Assembly: GCA_020636445.1 (NCBI GenBank)
Contig: JACJXV010000026.1
Span: 1-55,467 of the forward strand
Source: Lewinellaceae bacterium
GTDB lineage: Bacteria > Bacteroidota > Bacteroidia > Chitinophagales > Saprospiraceae
Reading direction: 5' to 3'
DNA: 55,467 bases
This document shows, piece by piece, positions 9,276 through 16,748 of this stretch. A program made the translations under genes and the position numbers. The stretch's first letter is position 1. Each line of letters starts with the position of its first letter. Under the pieces are notes generated by a model. It made no database searches, was not told the origin of the DNA, and worked only from the letters and a program-made list of their open reading frames with translations.

Positions 9276-9758
9276 TTAGCGTTTCGTCTCGCTCTGCTCT
9301 ACCCGAAAGCGAATACTTTTCACACCAGGCAAGGAATCCTGGCGCATGAACTGGGCGATGGAAAACGTATACGTTCCCGGCATGGCAAATATGGCGTTCT
9401 CCTGTAGTGGAATTTCCAGCTGGCAGCGTTTTCCCGAACATTTGCCCTGCCACCCCCCGGCTTTATCTGCTAACTCCAGCGACAGCACCTGTGTTTGTTG
9501 CTGGCCATCGGGAAACCCCGTGCGAATTCGCGTGTACAAATTCTGATAGCCAAAATCCGTGGTGTGGTTAATCGTCAGAAACAGGTTGTACAGCAAACTG
9601 GTGTCCTGGATAGTAAAAGCTACCTCAAGACTATCGGGATAGGTCCAACCACTATCCGGACTAATCGTTAGGGTCTTATCGGCCATTTTTCCTGCATCAC
9701 AGGCTGCCAGGCCCAGGAGTAGTACGAATAAAAACAGGGCTGAACGTTGTATTAACAT
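9276..9758 (-). CDS. gldH: Gliding motility lipoprotein GldH
   Basis: A 160-residue lipoprotein from ATG at 9758, chosen because it gives the signal MLIQRSALFLFVLLLGLAAC with lipobox LAAC; the longer frame to 9917 adds unlikely sequence. GldH features are visible: YPDSLEVAFTIQDTS, LFLTINHTTDFGYQNLYTRI, FPDGQQQ, LADKAGGWQGKCSGKRC and PGTYTFSIAQFMRQDSLPGV near the C-terminus. GldH is a Bacteroidota lipoprotein needed for gliding in Flavobacterium johnsoniae. It sits at the membrane with the Gld machinery associated with type IX secretion. This fits the T9SS-sorted proteins elsewhere in the window. Neighbours are unrelated housekeeping genes. Confidence 0.88.
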   Translation of the reverse strand: MLIQRSALFLFVLLLGLAACDAGKMADKTLTISPDSGWTYPDSLEVAFTIQDTSLLYNLFLTINHTTDFGYQNLYTRIRTGFPDGQQQTQVLSLELADKAGGWQGKCSGKRCQLEIPLQENAIFAMPGTYTFSIAQFMRQDSLPGVKSIRFRVEQSETKR

Positions 9759-9941
9759 AAGGAAGGATATTAATAAGGAATCCTGCCGGGATACTACTCT
9801 CAGAGCGGATCGGCAAGACCAATCGAGCTTCACATATCGTGTATCCTGACTAAAGCGGCCTGAGATCTCCCAAACCAAGATAGCTGGCCATTGTGTCAGC
9901 AGTGCCGCTTCGGTCAAGTATAACGGTCGCCAGCGACGCGT

Positions 9942-11105
9942 TTATTTGAAATAGTCGCGCATTTTTTCAAAAAATGTGCGGTCAGACTTTCCGGGCTGGG
10001 GCTTGAAATTGGGCATTTCCCGCATCTTTTCCAATAACTCCCGCTCTTCCGCATTGAGCTTCTTGGGAGTCCAGACATTGACATGGATTAACTGATCTCC
10101 CCGGCCGTAGCCCTGGACAGAAGGCAAGCCCTTTTCCTGAAGGCGGAAAATCTTACCCGACTGTGTTCCTGGCGGAATTTTGATCTTCACCCGACCGTCA
10201 ATCGTGGGTACTTCTTCCGACATCCCGATCGCCGCATCAGCAAAGTTCAAAAATAGCTCATAGATCAGGTTTTGGCCATCGCGTTGCAAGTACTCGTGGG
10301 GTTTTTCTTCAACACTGATCAGCAGATCTCCGGCAGGGCCGCCCCGCAGGCCGGCATTCCCGCGCCCACGTAAACTGAGCTGCATACCTTCTTCTACCCC
10401 TGCTGGAATCTCCAGCTCTATCGTTTCTTCTCCGTAAATCCGGCCATCACCTTTACACTTGGCGCAATTGGCCGTTACAGTTTGCCCGGCACCATTACAA
10501 GTAGGACAGGTAATAGTCGTTTGCATCTGCCCCAGGAAGGTGCTGCGGATCTGCCGTACGTAGCCCGCTCCACCACAAGATTGGCAGGTGCGCACTGAAG
10601 AGGCATCTTTCGCGCCGCTACCGGAGCATTCATCACAGCCGACTTGTTTTTTAACCTTAACCCGCTTAGTAACACCCGTAGCGATTTCTTCCAGTGTCAG
10701 GCTTACCTTTATCCGCAGATTAGTACCCTTCTGGCCCCGTGGCCGTGTGGTAGATGCGCGACCACCGGCGCCGCCAAAGAAGGAACCGAACCCTGAGTCG
10801 CCAAAAATATCGCCAAACTGCTGGAAGATATCATCCATGCTCATCCCCCCGCCACTAAAACCGCCGCCACCCATGTTCGGGTCTACCCCGGCATGGCCAT
10901 AGCGATCGTAGCGAGCCCGCTTATCAGCATCGCTTAAGACTTCATAGGCCTCCGCGGCTTCCTTGAAGTTTTCTTCCGCTTCCTTGTTGTCTGGGTTGCG
11001 GTCAGGGTGATACTGAATCGCCTTTTTACGATAGGCTTTCTTGATGGTATCAGCATCGGCATCCTTGCCAACACCCAATATTTCGTAATAATCTCTTTTT
11101 GCCAT
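9942..11105 (-). CDS. dnaJ: Chaperone DnaJ (Hsp40)
   Basis: A 387-residue type I Hsp40 that delivers unfolded clients to DnaK and stimulates its ATPase. The J domain (1-70) carries the HPD motif in YHPDRNPDN; a Gly/Phe-rich linker follows (about 75-130). The zinc-finger domain has four CxxCxGxG repeats (CDECSGSG, CQSCGGAG, CPTCNGAG, CAKCKGDG), and a C-terminal substrate-binding domain ends the protein. It starts 44 bp after grpE on the same strand and is probably read from the grpE promoter. dnaK is not in the window. Length and domain order are normal. Confidence 0.97.
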   Translation of the reverse strand: MAKRDYYEILGVGKDADADTIKKAYRKKAIQYHPDRNPDNKEAEENFKEAAEAYEVLSDADKRARYDRYGHAGVDPNMGGGGFSGGGMSMDDIFQQFGDIFGDSGFGSFFGGAGGRASTTRPRGQKGTNLRIKVSLTLEEIATGVTKRVKVKKQVGCDECSGSGAKDASSVRTCQSCGGAGYVRQIRSTFLGQMQTTITCPTCNGAGQTVTANCAKCKGDGRIYGEETIELEIPAGVEEGMQLSLRGRGNAGLRGGPAGDLLISVEEKPHEYLQRDGQNLIYELFLNFADAAIGMSEEVPTIDGRVKIKIPPGTQSGKIFRLQEKGLPSVQGYGRGDQLIHVNVWTPKKLNAEERELLEKMREMPNFKPQPGKSDRTFFEKMRDYFK

Positions 11106-11149
11106 GGATGTTCTATATCAACAGGTACTGCTAACGAAAAAGGTAGAAC

Positions 11150-11698
11150 TTACTTGCCTACCACAACTTTTGCATGCCGAATGATTTTATCGCCTAGTTT
11201 GTAGCCTTTTTCAATGGCATCAACCACCTTACCTTTCAGGTCTTCCGTCGGGGCTGGAATTTCGGTTACTGCTTCGTGTAGTTCCGGGTCGAACGCTTCT
11301 CCCGCTGCTTCCATCGGCTCCAGGCCTTTGCCTTTAAGCGTGGCAAATAACTTATGGTAAACCAAATTTACTCCTTCACTGAACTGCTCGGTGCTATCCG
11401 CAGCGTCCGCTGTCTTCTTAGCCCGCTCGAAATCATCCAACACCGGCAGTAAAGCCATCATGATATCCTGGGATGCGGTGCGCATCATATCCATTTTTTC
11501 CTTCAGCGTCCGCTTGCGGAAATTATCGAACTCAGCGTGGAGCCGCAGATACTTATCCCGTAATTCTTCATTCTCCCGCGCCATCTGTTCGAGTTTTTCT
11601 GATGTCATATCCACTACCGTATCCTGCGTAGCCTCCGACAAGGATTCTTCCGTAGATTCAATCGTTGGCTCCTCGTGCGTGTTAGGTTTTTCTTTCAC
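11150..11698 (-). CDS. grpE: Nucleotide exchange factor GrpE
   Basis: GrpE releases ADP from DnaK. The frame is open back to a TTG at 11797, but the first 33 residues from there (MHKILLVYTRNWK...) do not look like GrpE. I therefore chose the GTG at 11698, giving 182 residues that begin with the usual acidic disordered tail (VKEKPNTHEEPTIESTEES). A coiled coil follows (EKLEQMARENEELRDKYLRLHAEFDN), then the conserved FRKRTLKEK and the beta-domain signature DPELHEAV...KGKVVDAIEKGYKLGDKIIRHAKVVV. The start is the uncertain part. It is the first gene of a grpE-dnaJ pair, behind a sigma-54-like promoter. Confidence 0.93.
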   Translation of the reverse strand: MKEKPNTHEEPTIESTEESLSEATQDTVVDMTSEKLEQMARENEELRDKYLRLHAEFDNFRKRTLKEKMDMMRTASQDIMMALLPVLDDFERAKKTADAADSTEQFSEGVNLVYHKLFATLKGKGLEPMEAAGEAFDPELHEAVTEIPAPTEDLKGKVVDAIEKGYKLGDKIIRHAKVVVGK

Positions 11699-11851
11699 GT
11701 CTGTTTTATTTTTAAGTATGCCCGATATGAAAATAATACCGTTTGTATCGGTATGAAACTTCCAATTTCGGGTATAGACTAACAGAATTTTATGCAATTC
11801 CCTCGCTCATCCGATAAACGGACTTAAAGGCCTACTCCAACTGAAAAGGAT

Positions 11852-11867
11852 AGCAATTTTTTTGCCA
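11852..11867 (-). promoter_or_regulatory. Sigma-54-like promoter of grpE-dnaJ
   Basis: On the minus strand the sequence is TGGCAAAAAAATTGCT, an excellent fit to the sigma-54 consensus TGGCAC-N5-TTGCW. GG and GC are separated by exactly 10 bp. The predicted start is near 11841, leaving a leader of about 140 nt to the chosen GTG (or 44 nt to the TTG at 11797). A dyad lies just upstream. This is a sequence match only. Confidence 0.6.
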
Positions 11868-11878
11868 GCCCTTATTTT

Positions 11879-11916
11879 GCGTCAAATTGACAGGTATTTT
11901 TCCACCTGGCTGTCAG
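11879..11916 (-). promoter_or_regulatory. TGACAG dyad and extra half-site upstream of grpE
   Basis: Positions 11879-11893 read GCGTCA-AAT-TGACAG, an imperfect dyad with one perfect half. A second half-site, CTGTCAG, lies at 11910-11916. The same pattern precedes groES, with a perfect dyad. The dyad sits 11 bp upstream of the sigma-54-like element, where an activator could bind. The regulator is unknown. Confidence 0.5.
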
Positions 11917-12016
11917 GTATACTGCTCCTGCCGCTATTTGGCAAGACCAACCCGTCTTTCCGTCAGGGTGTCGTGGTGTGCTTCCCCCTGGGTGCAGCCC
12001 TTACCTAACCGACACA

Positions 12017-12550
12017 CTACTCCAATTGTTTCGCCAAAAAGGCATCCAGCATTTGCAAGTCAAGGTTGACAGCAATGGTTTCTCCTGCGGGGTTGATCAG
12101 ATAGGAGGTTGGAACCTGCCGAACCCCATATGCCTTCGCCACGGGCGAATTCAGGAAACGGAAACTCTCCGTTTTGTCGAAGATCTGATAGGGCCAGACC
12201 AAGCCATCTTGCTTAATTGCCCGCTGCCAGCGGGCGGAATCTTGCTCGATGGCTACGCTCACAATCTCAAACCCCTTCGCTTCCCTGAAGTTTGCCTGGG
12301 CATATTTTTGATAAATACCCACCAGCGTAGGGTTTTGCTGCCGGCAGGGCGCGCACCAACTTCCCCAGAAATCCAGTAAAACGTAGGATCCCTGCAGATC
12401 AGTTAATGCGAAGTGCTTGCCGTTGGGCAGCTTAGCCGTAAAGTTGGTAGCTACTTCTCCCCGCTCATAACGTGGCTGGAGGTACCATTTTTTTCCCAAC
12501 CAAATCCCAGCCACGATCACCACGGCTATCAGCCAAGTCCACTTACCCAT
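12017..12550 (-). CDS. TlpA-like thioredoxin-fold thiol-disulfide reductase
   Basis: A 177-residue membrane-anchored thioredoxin-like protein. Residues 5-19 form one hydrophobic segment, uncleaved or signal-like, so the domain probably faces the periplasm. The redox motif WCAPC is at 65-69, preceded by the AhpC/TSA-like stretch LTDLQGSYVLLDFWGS. The cis-proline loop is VRQVPTSYLINPAG. Proteins of this TlpA/ResA type reduce or exchange disulfides during cytochrome c maturation or envelope protein folding. The specific client cannot be told. It lies upstream of grpE on the same strand, but the sigma-54-like promoter in between argues for separate control. Confidence 0.87.
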   Translation of the reverse strand: MGKWTWLIAVVIVAGIWLGKKWYLQPRYERGEVATNFTAKLPNGKHFALTDLQGSYVLLDFWGSWCAPCRQQNPTLVGIYQKYAQANFREAKGFEIVSVAIEQDSARWQRAIKQDGLVWPYQIFDKTESFRFLNSPVAKAYGVRQVPTSYLINPAGETIAVNLDLQMLDAFLAKQLE

Positions 12551-12649
12551 TAATCTTTATTTTTTTCAAAAACATCTGGCGATCGGTAAAGTTGATCACC
12601 GAAGGTACTCCTTATATTTTGTATTTTGACGAGCAAACGAGTAGCCCTT

Positions 12650-13555
12650 ATGTTAGTAATCGATCCTAAAGATATTCCTACACCGGAAGTCCACCAGTAC
12701 CTGCTGGGGGCTGTTTCGCCCCGACCCATTGCTTTTGTTAGTACGGTTGATGAGAATGGCCGCCCTAACCTGGCGCCCTATAGCTTCTTTAATTGCTTTA
12801 GTTCCAATCCTCCCATCGTTGTCTTTTCGTCTAACCGTAGAACGGGCAGTAATACCACCAAAGATACACTGCACAATGCAGAAGCTACCGGTGAAGTGGT
12901 GATCAATATGGTCAGCCATAGCATTGTCCGGCAAATGGCGGTGGCCAGCGTAGAATACCCTCCCGAAGTAGATGAATTTGTCAAAGCAGGCTTTACCCCC
13001 CTGCCTGCCGATTTGGTTCGCCCTTTCCGCGTCAAGGAATCTCCGGTAAACCTTGAGTGCAAAGTACGGCAAATCATTCCGCTGGGCGATAAAGGCGGGG
13101 CGGGGCACCTCATCGTCTGTGAGGTAATTCGGTTCCATATTCAGGAAGAAGTCCTCGATGATAAGAGCCGGATTGACCCCCACAAAATCGATCTGATGGG
13201 CCGTATGGGCCGCGCCTTTTATGTGCGCGCCAGCGGGGAGGCTGTTCACACCATTTTACAACCAACCAATATCATGGCTATCGGTTTCGACCAGCTGCCA
13301 TCCAGTGCCCGATCCAGTACTATTCTAACCGGTAATGACCTTGGCCAACTGGCAGGGCTTGCCCATCAACCAACCCCCGAAGCACTCACGGAAATAAAAG
13401 AAAACCGCTGGGTTCAGGATGCCCTACGCGAACGAAAACCCGTCGAAGCCCTTCACCAACTAGCCAAAGGAGAACTGGCAAAAGAGCATACCGAACTAGC
13501 CGCCGCCATTGTTTGGCTGGCAGATACCCTGCCTGCCGATCCGGCAATATCCTAG
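12650..13555 (+). CDS. Flavin reductase family protein (DIM6/NTAB)
   Basis: A 301-residue protein from ATG at 12650; an upstream in-frame TTG at 12626 is less likely. The FMN-binding split-barrel begins with YLLGAVSPRPIAFVSTVDENGRPNLAPYSFFNCFSSNPPIVVFSS, the signature of the DIM6/NTAB flavin reductase-like family. Later parts include VSHSIVRQMAVASVEYP and GRMGRAFYVRASGEAV. The C-terminal 70-80 residues (after NDLGQLAGL) are helical and less conserved. Members bind FMN and reduce flavin or small substrates with NAD(P)H; the substrate here is unknown. It diverges from the TlpA-like gene. Confidence 0.85.
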   Translation: MLVIDPKDIPTPEVHQYLLGAVSPRPIAFVSTVDENGRPNLAPYSFFNCFSSNPPIVVFSSNRRTGSNTTKDTLHNAEATGEVVINMVSHSIVRQMAVASVEYPPEVDEFVKAGFTPLPADLVRPFRVKESPVNLECKVRQIIPLGDKGGAGHLIVCEVIRFHIQEEVLDDKSRIDPHKIDLMGRMGRAFYVRASGEAVHTILQPTNIMAIGFDQLPSSARSSTILTGNDLGQLAGLAHQPTPEALTEIKENRWVQDALRERKPVEALHQLAKGELAKEHTELAAAIVWLADTLPADPAIS

Positions 13556-13569
13556 TTAAAGGTGAATGA

Positions 13570-13752
13570 TGCTTTGTCAACCATGAAGATAAGGGTTGGC
13601 AGTAATTCGGTGAAAGGGTGAGGAGTGAAGCGATATCGCTATGTCTCGTTGCGTCGTTGCGAGAAATTTCGGTGAATAATCATGCGCAATGGAAAATCCG
13701 GAAGGTTTTCCCGGGGGATATCTGAACACCTAAATTCTTAGTTGACAAAGCA
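13570..13752. mobile_element. MITE-like 183-bp element with 12-bp terminal inverted repeats
   Basis: TGCTTTGTCAAC at 13570-13581 and GTTGACAAAGCA at 13741-13752 are perfect inverted copies. They enclose 159 bp of non-coding DNA that fills the gap between two convergent genes. The interior holds a 12-bp palindrome AGCGATATCGCT (13629-13640) and no open frame. Such a long inverted repeat is unlikely by chance in a gap this size. It may be a miniature transposable element; no target-site duplication is clear. The right end abuts the stop codon of the next gene. Confidence 0.4.
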
Positions 13753-14757
13753 CTAGCCAGGCAAGCTAAAATCTATTTCCGTATTGTCACCAATATTCAG
13801 GCTTTGCCGTAAACCCGTAATGGCCACGTCGTTGCCAACAACCGAGCGCTGAAGGATAATCTCTTTTATGGAAGCGTAGTTCCCGATAATGGAATCTTTG
13901 ACAATGGCATTGTTGATGCGGACGTTATTACCGATCGTGACGTGAGGTCCGATAATCGAATTGGTAATCTGACACTGGGTGCCAATACTCACCGGATGAA
14001 TAATGATAGAATTGTCAAAAGGAGGTACATTAACCGAGGCATAGCCTTCACGATCGAGCAGGATGGCATTCGTGTCGAGCAGGACATCTTTCTTACCACA
14101 ATTAAACCAATTATCTACATTGACCGTGCTGAATTGTACACCCCGTTCAATCATGCGCATGAGGGCATCTGTAAGCGGGAATTCGCCATCCGTTCGAATA
14201 TTATGTGCTACATTGAACTCCAGGGCTTCTACTAATTCACTTACTTCTTTGATCTTGTAGAAACCAACCATGGCCATATTGGATTTCGGAATACGGGGCT
14301 TCTCTACTACCCGGCAAACCATGCCATCTTCTCCGTATTCCACCACGCCATATTCCCGCGGATCCAACACTTTCTTTACCCCCAGGCAGGAGGTCGGCTC
14401 CCGGGAAACCAATTGAAAATCCATATCGATAATCACATCCCCAAAAAAAATGATTACCTCATCTGCATCCCGGATAAACTCGCGCGCAGTCCAGACCGCA
14501 TGGGCTGAACCCAGACGCTCTTCCTGATCTACAAAATCAATGTTTAATTCCGGATATGCTTGTTCCACATAATGGCGAATTTTTTCTCCCAGATACCCAA
14601 TGACGAATACAAAATCCCGAATGCCTATCCCAATCAGTTGATCAATAATAAACGACAAAATGGGCTTTCCCGCTACCGGAATCAGCGGTTTTGGCTGGGT
14701 ATAGGTCAGGGGCCGCAAGCGGGTACCGGCACCGGCAACTGGAATAATGGCTTTCAT
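13753..14757 (-). CDS. Sugar-phosphate nucleotidyltransferase with left-handed beta-helix
   Basis: A 334-residue enzyme that activates a sugar phosphate to an NDP-sugar for polysaccharide or glycoconjugate synthesis. The N-terminal Rossmann-like NTP_transferase domain (1-230) has the signature GAGTRLRPLTYTQPKPLIPVAGKP, a metal-binding Asp in FFGDVIIDMD, and VEKPRIPKSNMAMVGFY. The C-terminal part (about 235-320) shows hexapeptide-repeat beta-helix character (SIGTQCQITNSIIG, VTIGNNVRINNAIV). It most resembles glucose-1-phosphate thymidylyltransferase or related enzymes; the exact nucleotide and sugar cannot be assigned. No other sugar genes are adjacent. Confidence 0.88.
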   Translation of the reverse strand: MKAIIPVAGAGTRLRPLTYTQPKPLIPVAGKPILSFIIDQLIGIGIRDFVFVIGYLGEKIRHYVEQAYPELNIDFVDQEERLGSAHAVWTAREFIRDADEVIIFFGDVIIDMDFQLVSREPTSCLGVKKVLDPREYGVVEYGEDGMVCRVVEKPRIPKSNMAMVGFYKIKEVSELVEALEFNVAHNIRTDGEFPLTDALMRMIERGVQFSTVNVDNWFNCGKKDVLLDTNAILLDREGYASVNVPPFDNSIIIHPVSIGTQCQITNSIIGPHVTIGNNVRINNAIVKDSIIGNYASIKEIILQRSVVGNDVAITGLRQSLNIGDNTEIDFSLPG

Positions 14758-15048
14758 AATAGGTAGATCTGATCCTCAACCAGTGTTTTGTGCCCTGGTT
14801 GGGGAAAGAAAGATAGTATAATTCAGGTCCACCACGAAACGGATGGAGAAAATTATCGCACTGCAAGCCGGGACCAGGATAGGCTCCTGGAATCCTTCTT
14901 TGCATTTTCATTACTGTTTATTAGTAGCGAGTAGCCCAGTGGAATTGGAAAATCAACTTGCAAAGAAGGGCAATGGGCAGGGTTGAACCGGCAACTAAGG
15001 CGTTTTGGGCTTTCAACACCAAAAATCACAGCATAGCCCTTTATTTTC

Positions 15049-15609
15049 CTACTTGTCCGTTTGTTCGATGAATATGCCAGTACGCACCCCTCCGCCGGCT
15101 ACGACCCGAATGCTTACCGGCGTAACACCGCCTAACTGTTCGGCTAATAACCGGGTGAGCTCCCTGGCGAAGGGAGCCCAAGCTACCGATGACTGCAGGG
15201 CTAAAATCACCACTAGTTCCCACTGCGGCACGGGTGCATCAATCCGCGCGGTCGCCTGGGCATAAAAAACCCAATCAGAATGTTGCCATGACCTTCGTAA
15301 TAACCAAGGCCGCAGCATACGATACAACCATTTTCGCTGAAAATATCCTTGTATGGCTCTGATTCCCCGTAGGGTATCCACGGCTTTGCGGGCAACGGCT
15401 TCGGCAACTTCCGTCGGCGTTGGGGGTGTTTCCCGGTAGTTTTTTAGTTCGATCAGTAGCAAAGGCTCCCCACGCCGCAAGGCCAGAAAGTCAATTCCTT
15501 TCAGCCCTACGCCACTCAGGCTGCGGTAAAACCGATGAGCATCGTATTTCTGCACCAACCAGGAAGGATCAAACTGTACGGCGAATCCACTTTCCCGAAA
15601 CGGAGACAT
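15049..15609 (-). CDS. Hypothetical protein with a PD-(D/E)XK nuclease-like motif
   Basis: A 186-residue protein from ATG at 15609; a TTG seven codons upstream is the alternative. Residues about 35-60 read LKGIDFLALRRGEPLLLIEL followed by KNYRE. This gives D40 and E54-x-K56 on two consecutive beta strands, the active-site pattern of the PD-(D/E)XK nuclease fold. The middle has a basic, tryptophan-rich stretch (QRKWLYRMLRPWLLRR) and a hydrophobic strand (WELVVILALQ). I do not recognise the family. The motif is short, so nuclease activity is inference. It lies alone between the nucleotidyltransferase and the atp operon terminator, without restriction or defence genes nearby. Confidence 0.65.
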   Translation of the reverse strand: MSPFRESGFAVQFDPSWLVQKYDAHRFYRSLSGVGLKGIDFLALRRGEPLLLIELKNYRETPPTPTEVAEAVARKAVDTLRGIRAIQGYFQRKWLYRMLRPWLLRRSWQHSDWVFYAQATARIDAPVPQWELVVILALQSSVAWAPFARELTRLLAEQLGGVTPVSIRVVAGGGVRTGIFIEQTDK

Positions 15610-15657
15610 CGTTTTACGTGAAAAATACAATTTTCTCCGGAGGCCGGCAGGTGAGCG

Positions 15658-15704
15658 CTAAAAAAAGCGCCGGCTACCTGTTCGTTTCCAGGCAGCCGGC
15701 GCTC
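15658..15704 (-). terminator. Rho-independent terminator of the atp operon
   Basis: Arms AGCGCCGGCTACCTG (15666-15680) and CAGGCAGCCGGCGCT (15689-15703) form a GC-rich stem of about 14-15 bp (one G-U pair) with an 8-nt loop. Read on the minus strand it is followed by seven T, the classical intrinsic terminator form. It lies about 30 bp after the atpG stop codon. Confidence 0.88.
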
Positions 15705-15732
15705 ATAGGGTTGATATAAGGAAAAACGAGGC

Positions 15733-16626
15733 TTATTCGCTTTCCAGGGCGGCAGCACCGCCTACAATTTCCAGGATTTCTTTCGTAATACTTTCCTGAC
15801 GAGCCTTGTTGTAGGTAATCTTAAGGTCACGCAGGATTTCATTGGCATTATCAGAGGCTTTATCCATTGCCGTCATCCGGGCTCCATGTTCAGAAGCATG
15901 AGTGTCCAGGACAAATTTCTGAAACTGGGTTTGCAGAATGCTCGGCACCAGATATTCCAATAAGCCCTTTTTGTCGGGTTCGAAAATATAGTCGGCCCGT
16001 TTTTTATCGTCGTCGCTTTTTTCCAACTTCGCCACCGGCAGGAATTGCTCGCATTCCGCAAATTGCGTAGCGGCATTCTTAAACCGGCCATAAGCTACTT
16101 CCACCGCATCATATTCGCCCTTGGCAAAGGACTCCATCAGACTCAGGGGAACCTTAACGATATTATCGTAAGTCAGATCATCGAAAAGGGCAACGTATTG
16201 ATTTATCACCCGGCAATCAGAATAGCGCTTTTTGAAAAACTCATAGCCACGCTTACCAATGCAAAGAATATCAACTTGCCCTTTAGCCCGCTGAGCAGCA
16301 TACTTCCCATCGATAACTGCGGCAGCAGCTTTCGAAATATTGGAGTTAAAAGCTCCGCAAAGGCCCCGGTTAGAGGTAATCACCACGATGCAGACTCGCT
16401 CCACCGGACGCTGCTGCCCATACTGGGTAGAGGCATCACCATCCAGGTTGGAGAGGATATTGCGCAGCATGGCATTTAGCTTATCGGCATACGGACGCAT
16501 CTGCTGGATCGCCGATTGAGCTCTCCGCAACTTAGCGGCCGAAACCATCTTCATCGCCTTGGTAATCTGTTGGGTATTGATTACCGACCGAATGCGCTCA
16601 CGTACTTCTTTTAAGTTAGCAGCCAT
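15733..16626 (-). CDS. atpG: ATP synthase F1 gamma subunit
   Basis: A 297-residue central rotor-shaft subunit that couples c-ring rotation to the alpha3beta3 catalytic head. The start at 16626 gives the family-typical MAANLKEVRERIRSVINTQQITKAMKMVSAAKLRRA; a longer frame to 16668 adds 14 atypical residues. The C-terminal signature ARMTAMDKASDNANEILRDLKITYNKARQESITKEILEIVGGA is intact. It is the last gene of the atpBEFHAG set and is followed by a strong terminator. atpD and atpC are not nearby, which is usual for Bacteroidota, where they form a separate unit. Confidence 0.96.
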   Translation of the reverse strand: MAANLKEVRERIRSVINTQQITKAMKMVSAAKLRRAQSAIQQMRPYADKLNAMLRNILSNLDGDASTQYGQQRPVERVCIVVITSNRGLCGAFNSNISKAAAAVIDGKYAAQRAKGQVDILCIGKRGYEFFKKRYSDCRVINQYVALFDDLTYDNIVKVPLSLMESFAKGEYDAVEVAYGRFKNAATQFAECEQFLPVAKLEKSDDDKKRADYIFEPDKKGLLEYLVPSILQTQFQKFVLDTHASEHGARMTAMDKASDNANEILRDLKITYNKARQESITKEILEIVGGAAALESE

Positions 16627-16748
16627 GATAGCTTTTTTGAATCCTGATTGCTGTTCCGAAACCGGCAACAGCGATCACTAAAATGCGGTTGAGGAATGTC
16701 GGACTGAGTAGCCTTGCAGACTGACACAATCCGACATTTTCCATCTAT

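Noticed and set aside
11699..11797. 33-residue N-terminal extension of GrpE from a TTG
   Set aside because: It is a rare start codon and the residues are unlike GrpE tails. It is kept only as an alternative because the predicted sigma-54 start is close to it.
14970..15040. tRNA-like sequence (GGTTGAACC with nearby stems)
   Set aside because: The T-loop-like part lacks the standard GGTTCGAATCC form, the flanking stems do not pair, and no anticodon arm can be built. Nothing else of note was seen in the 14758-15048 gap.
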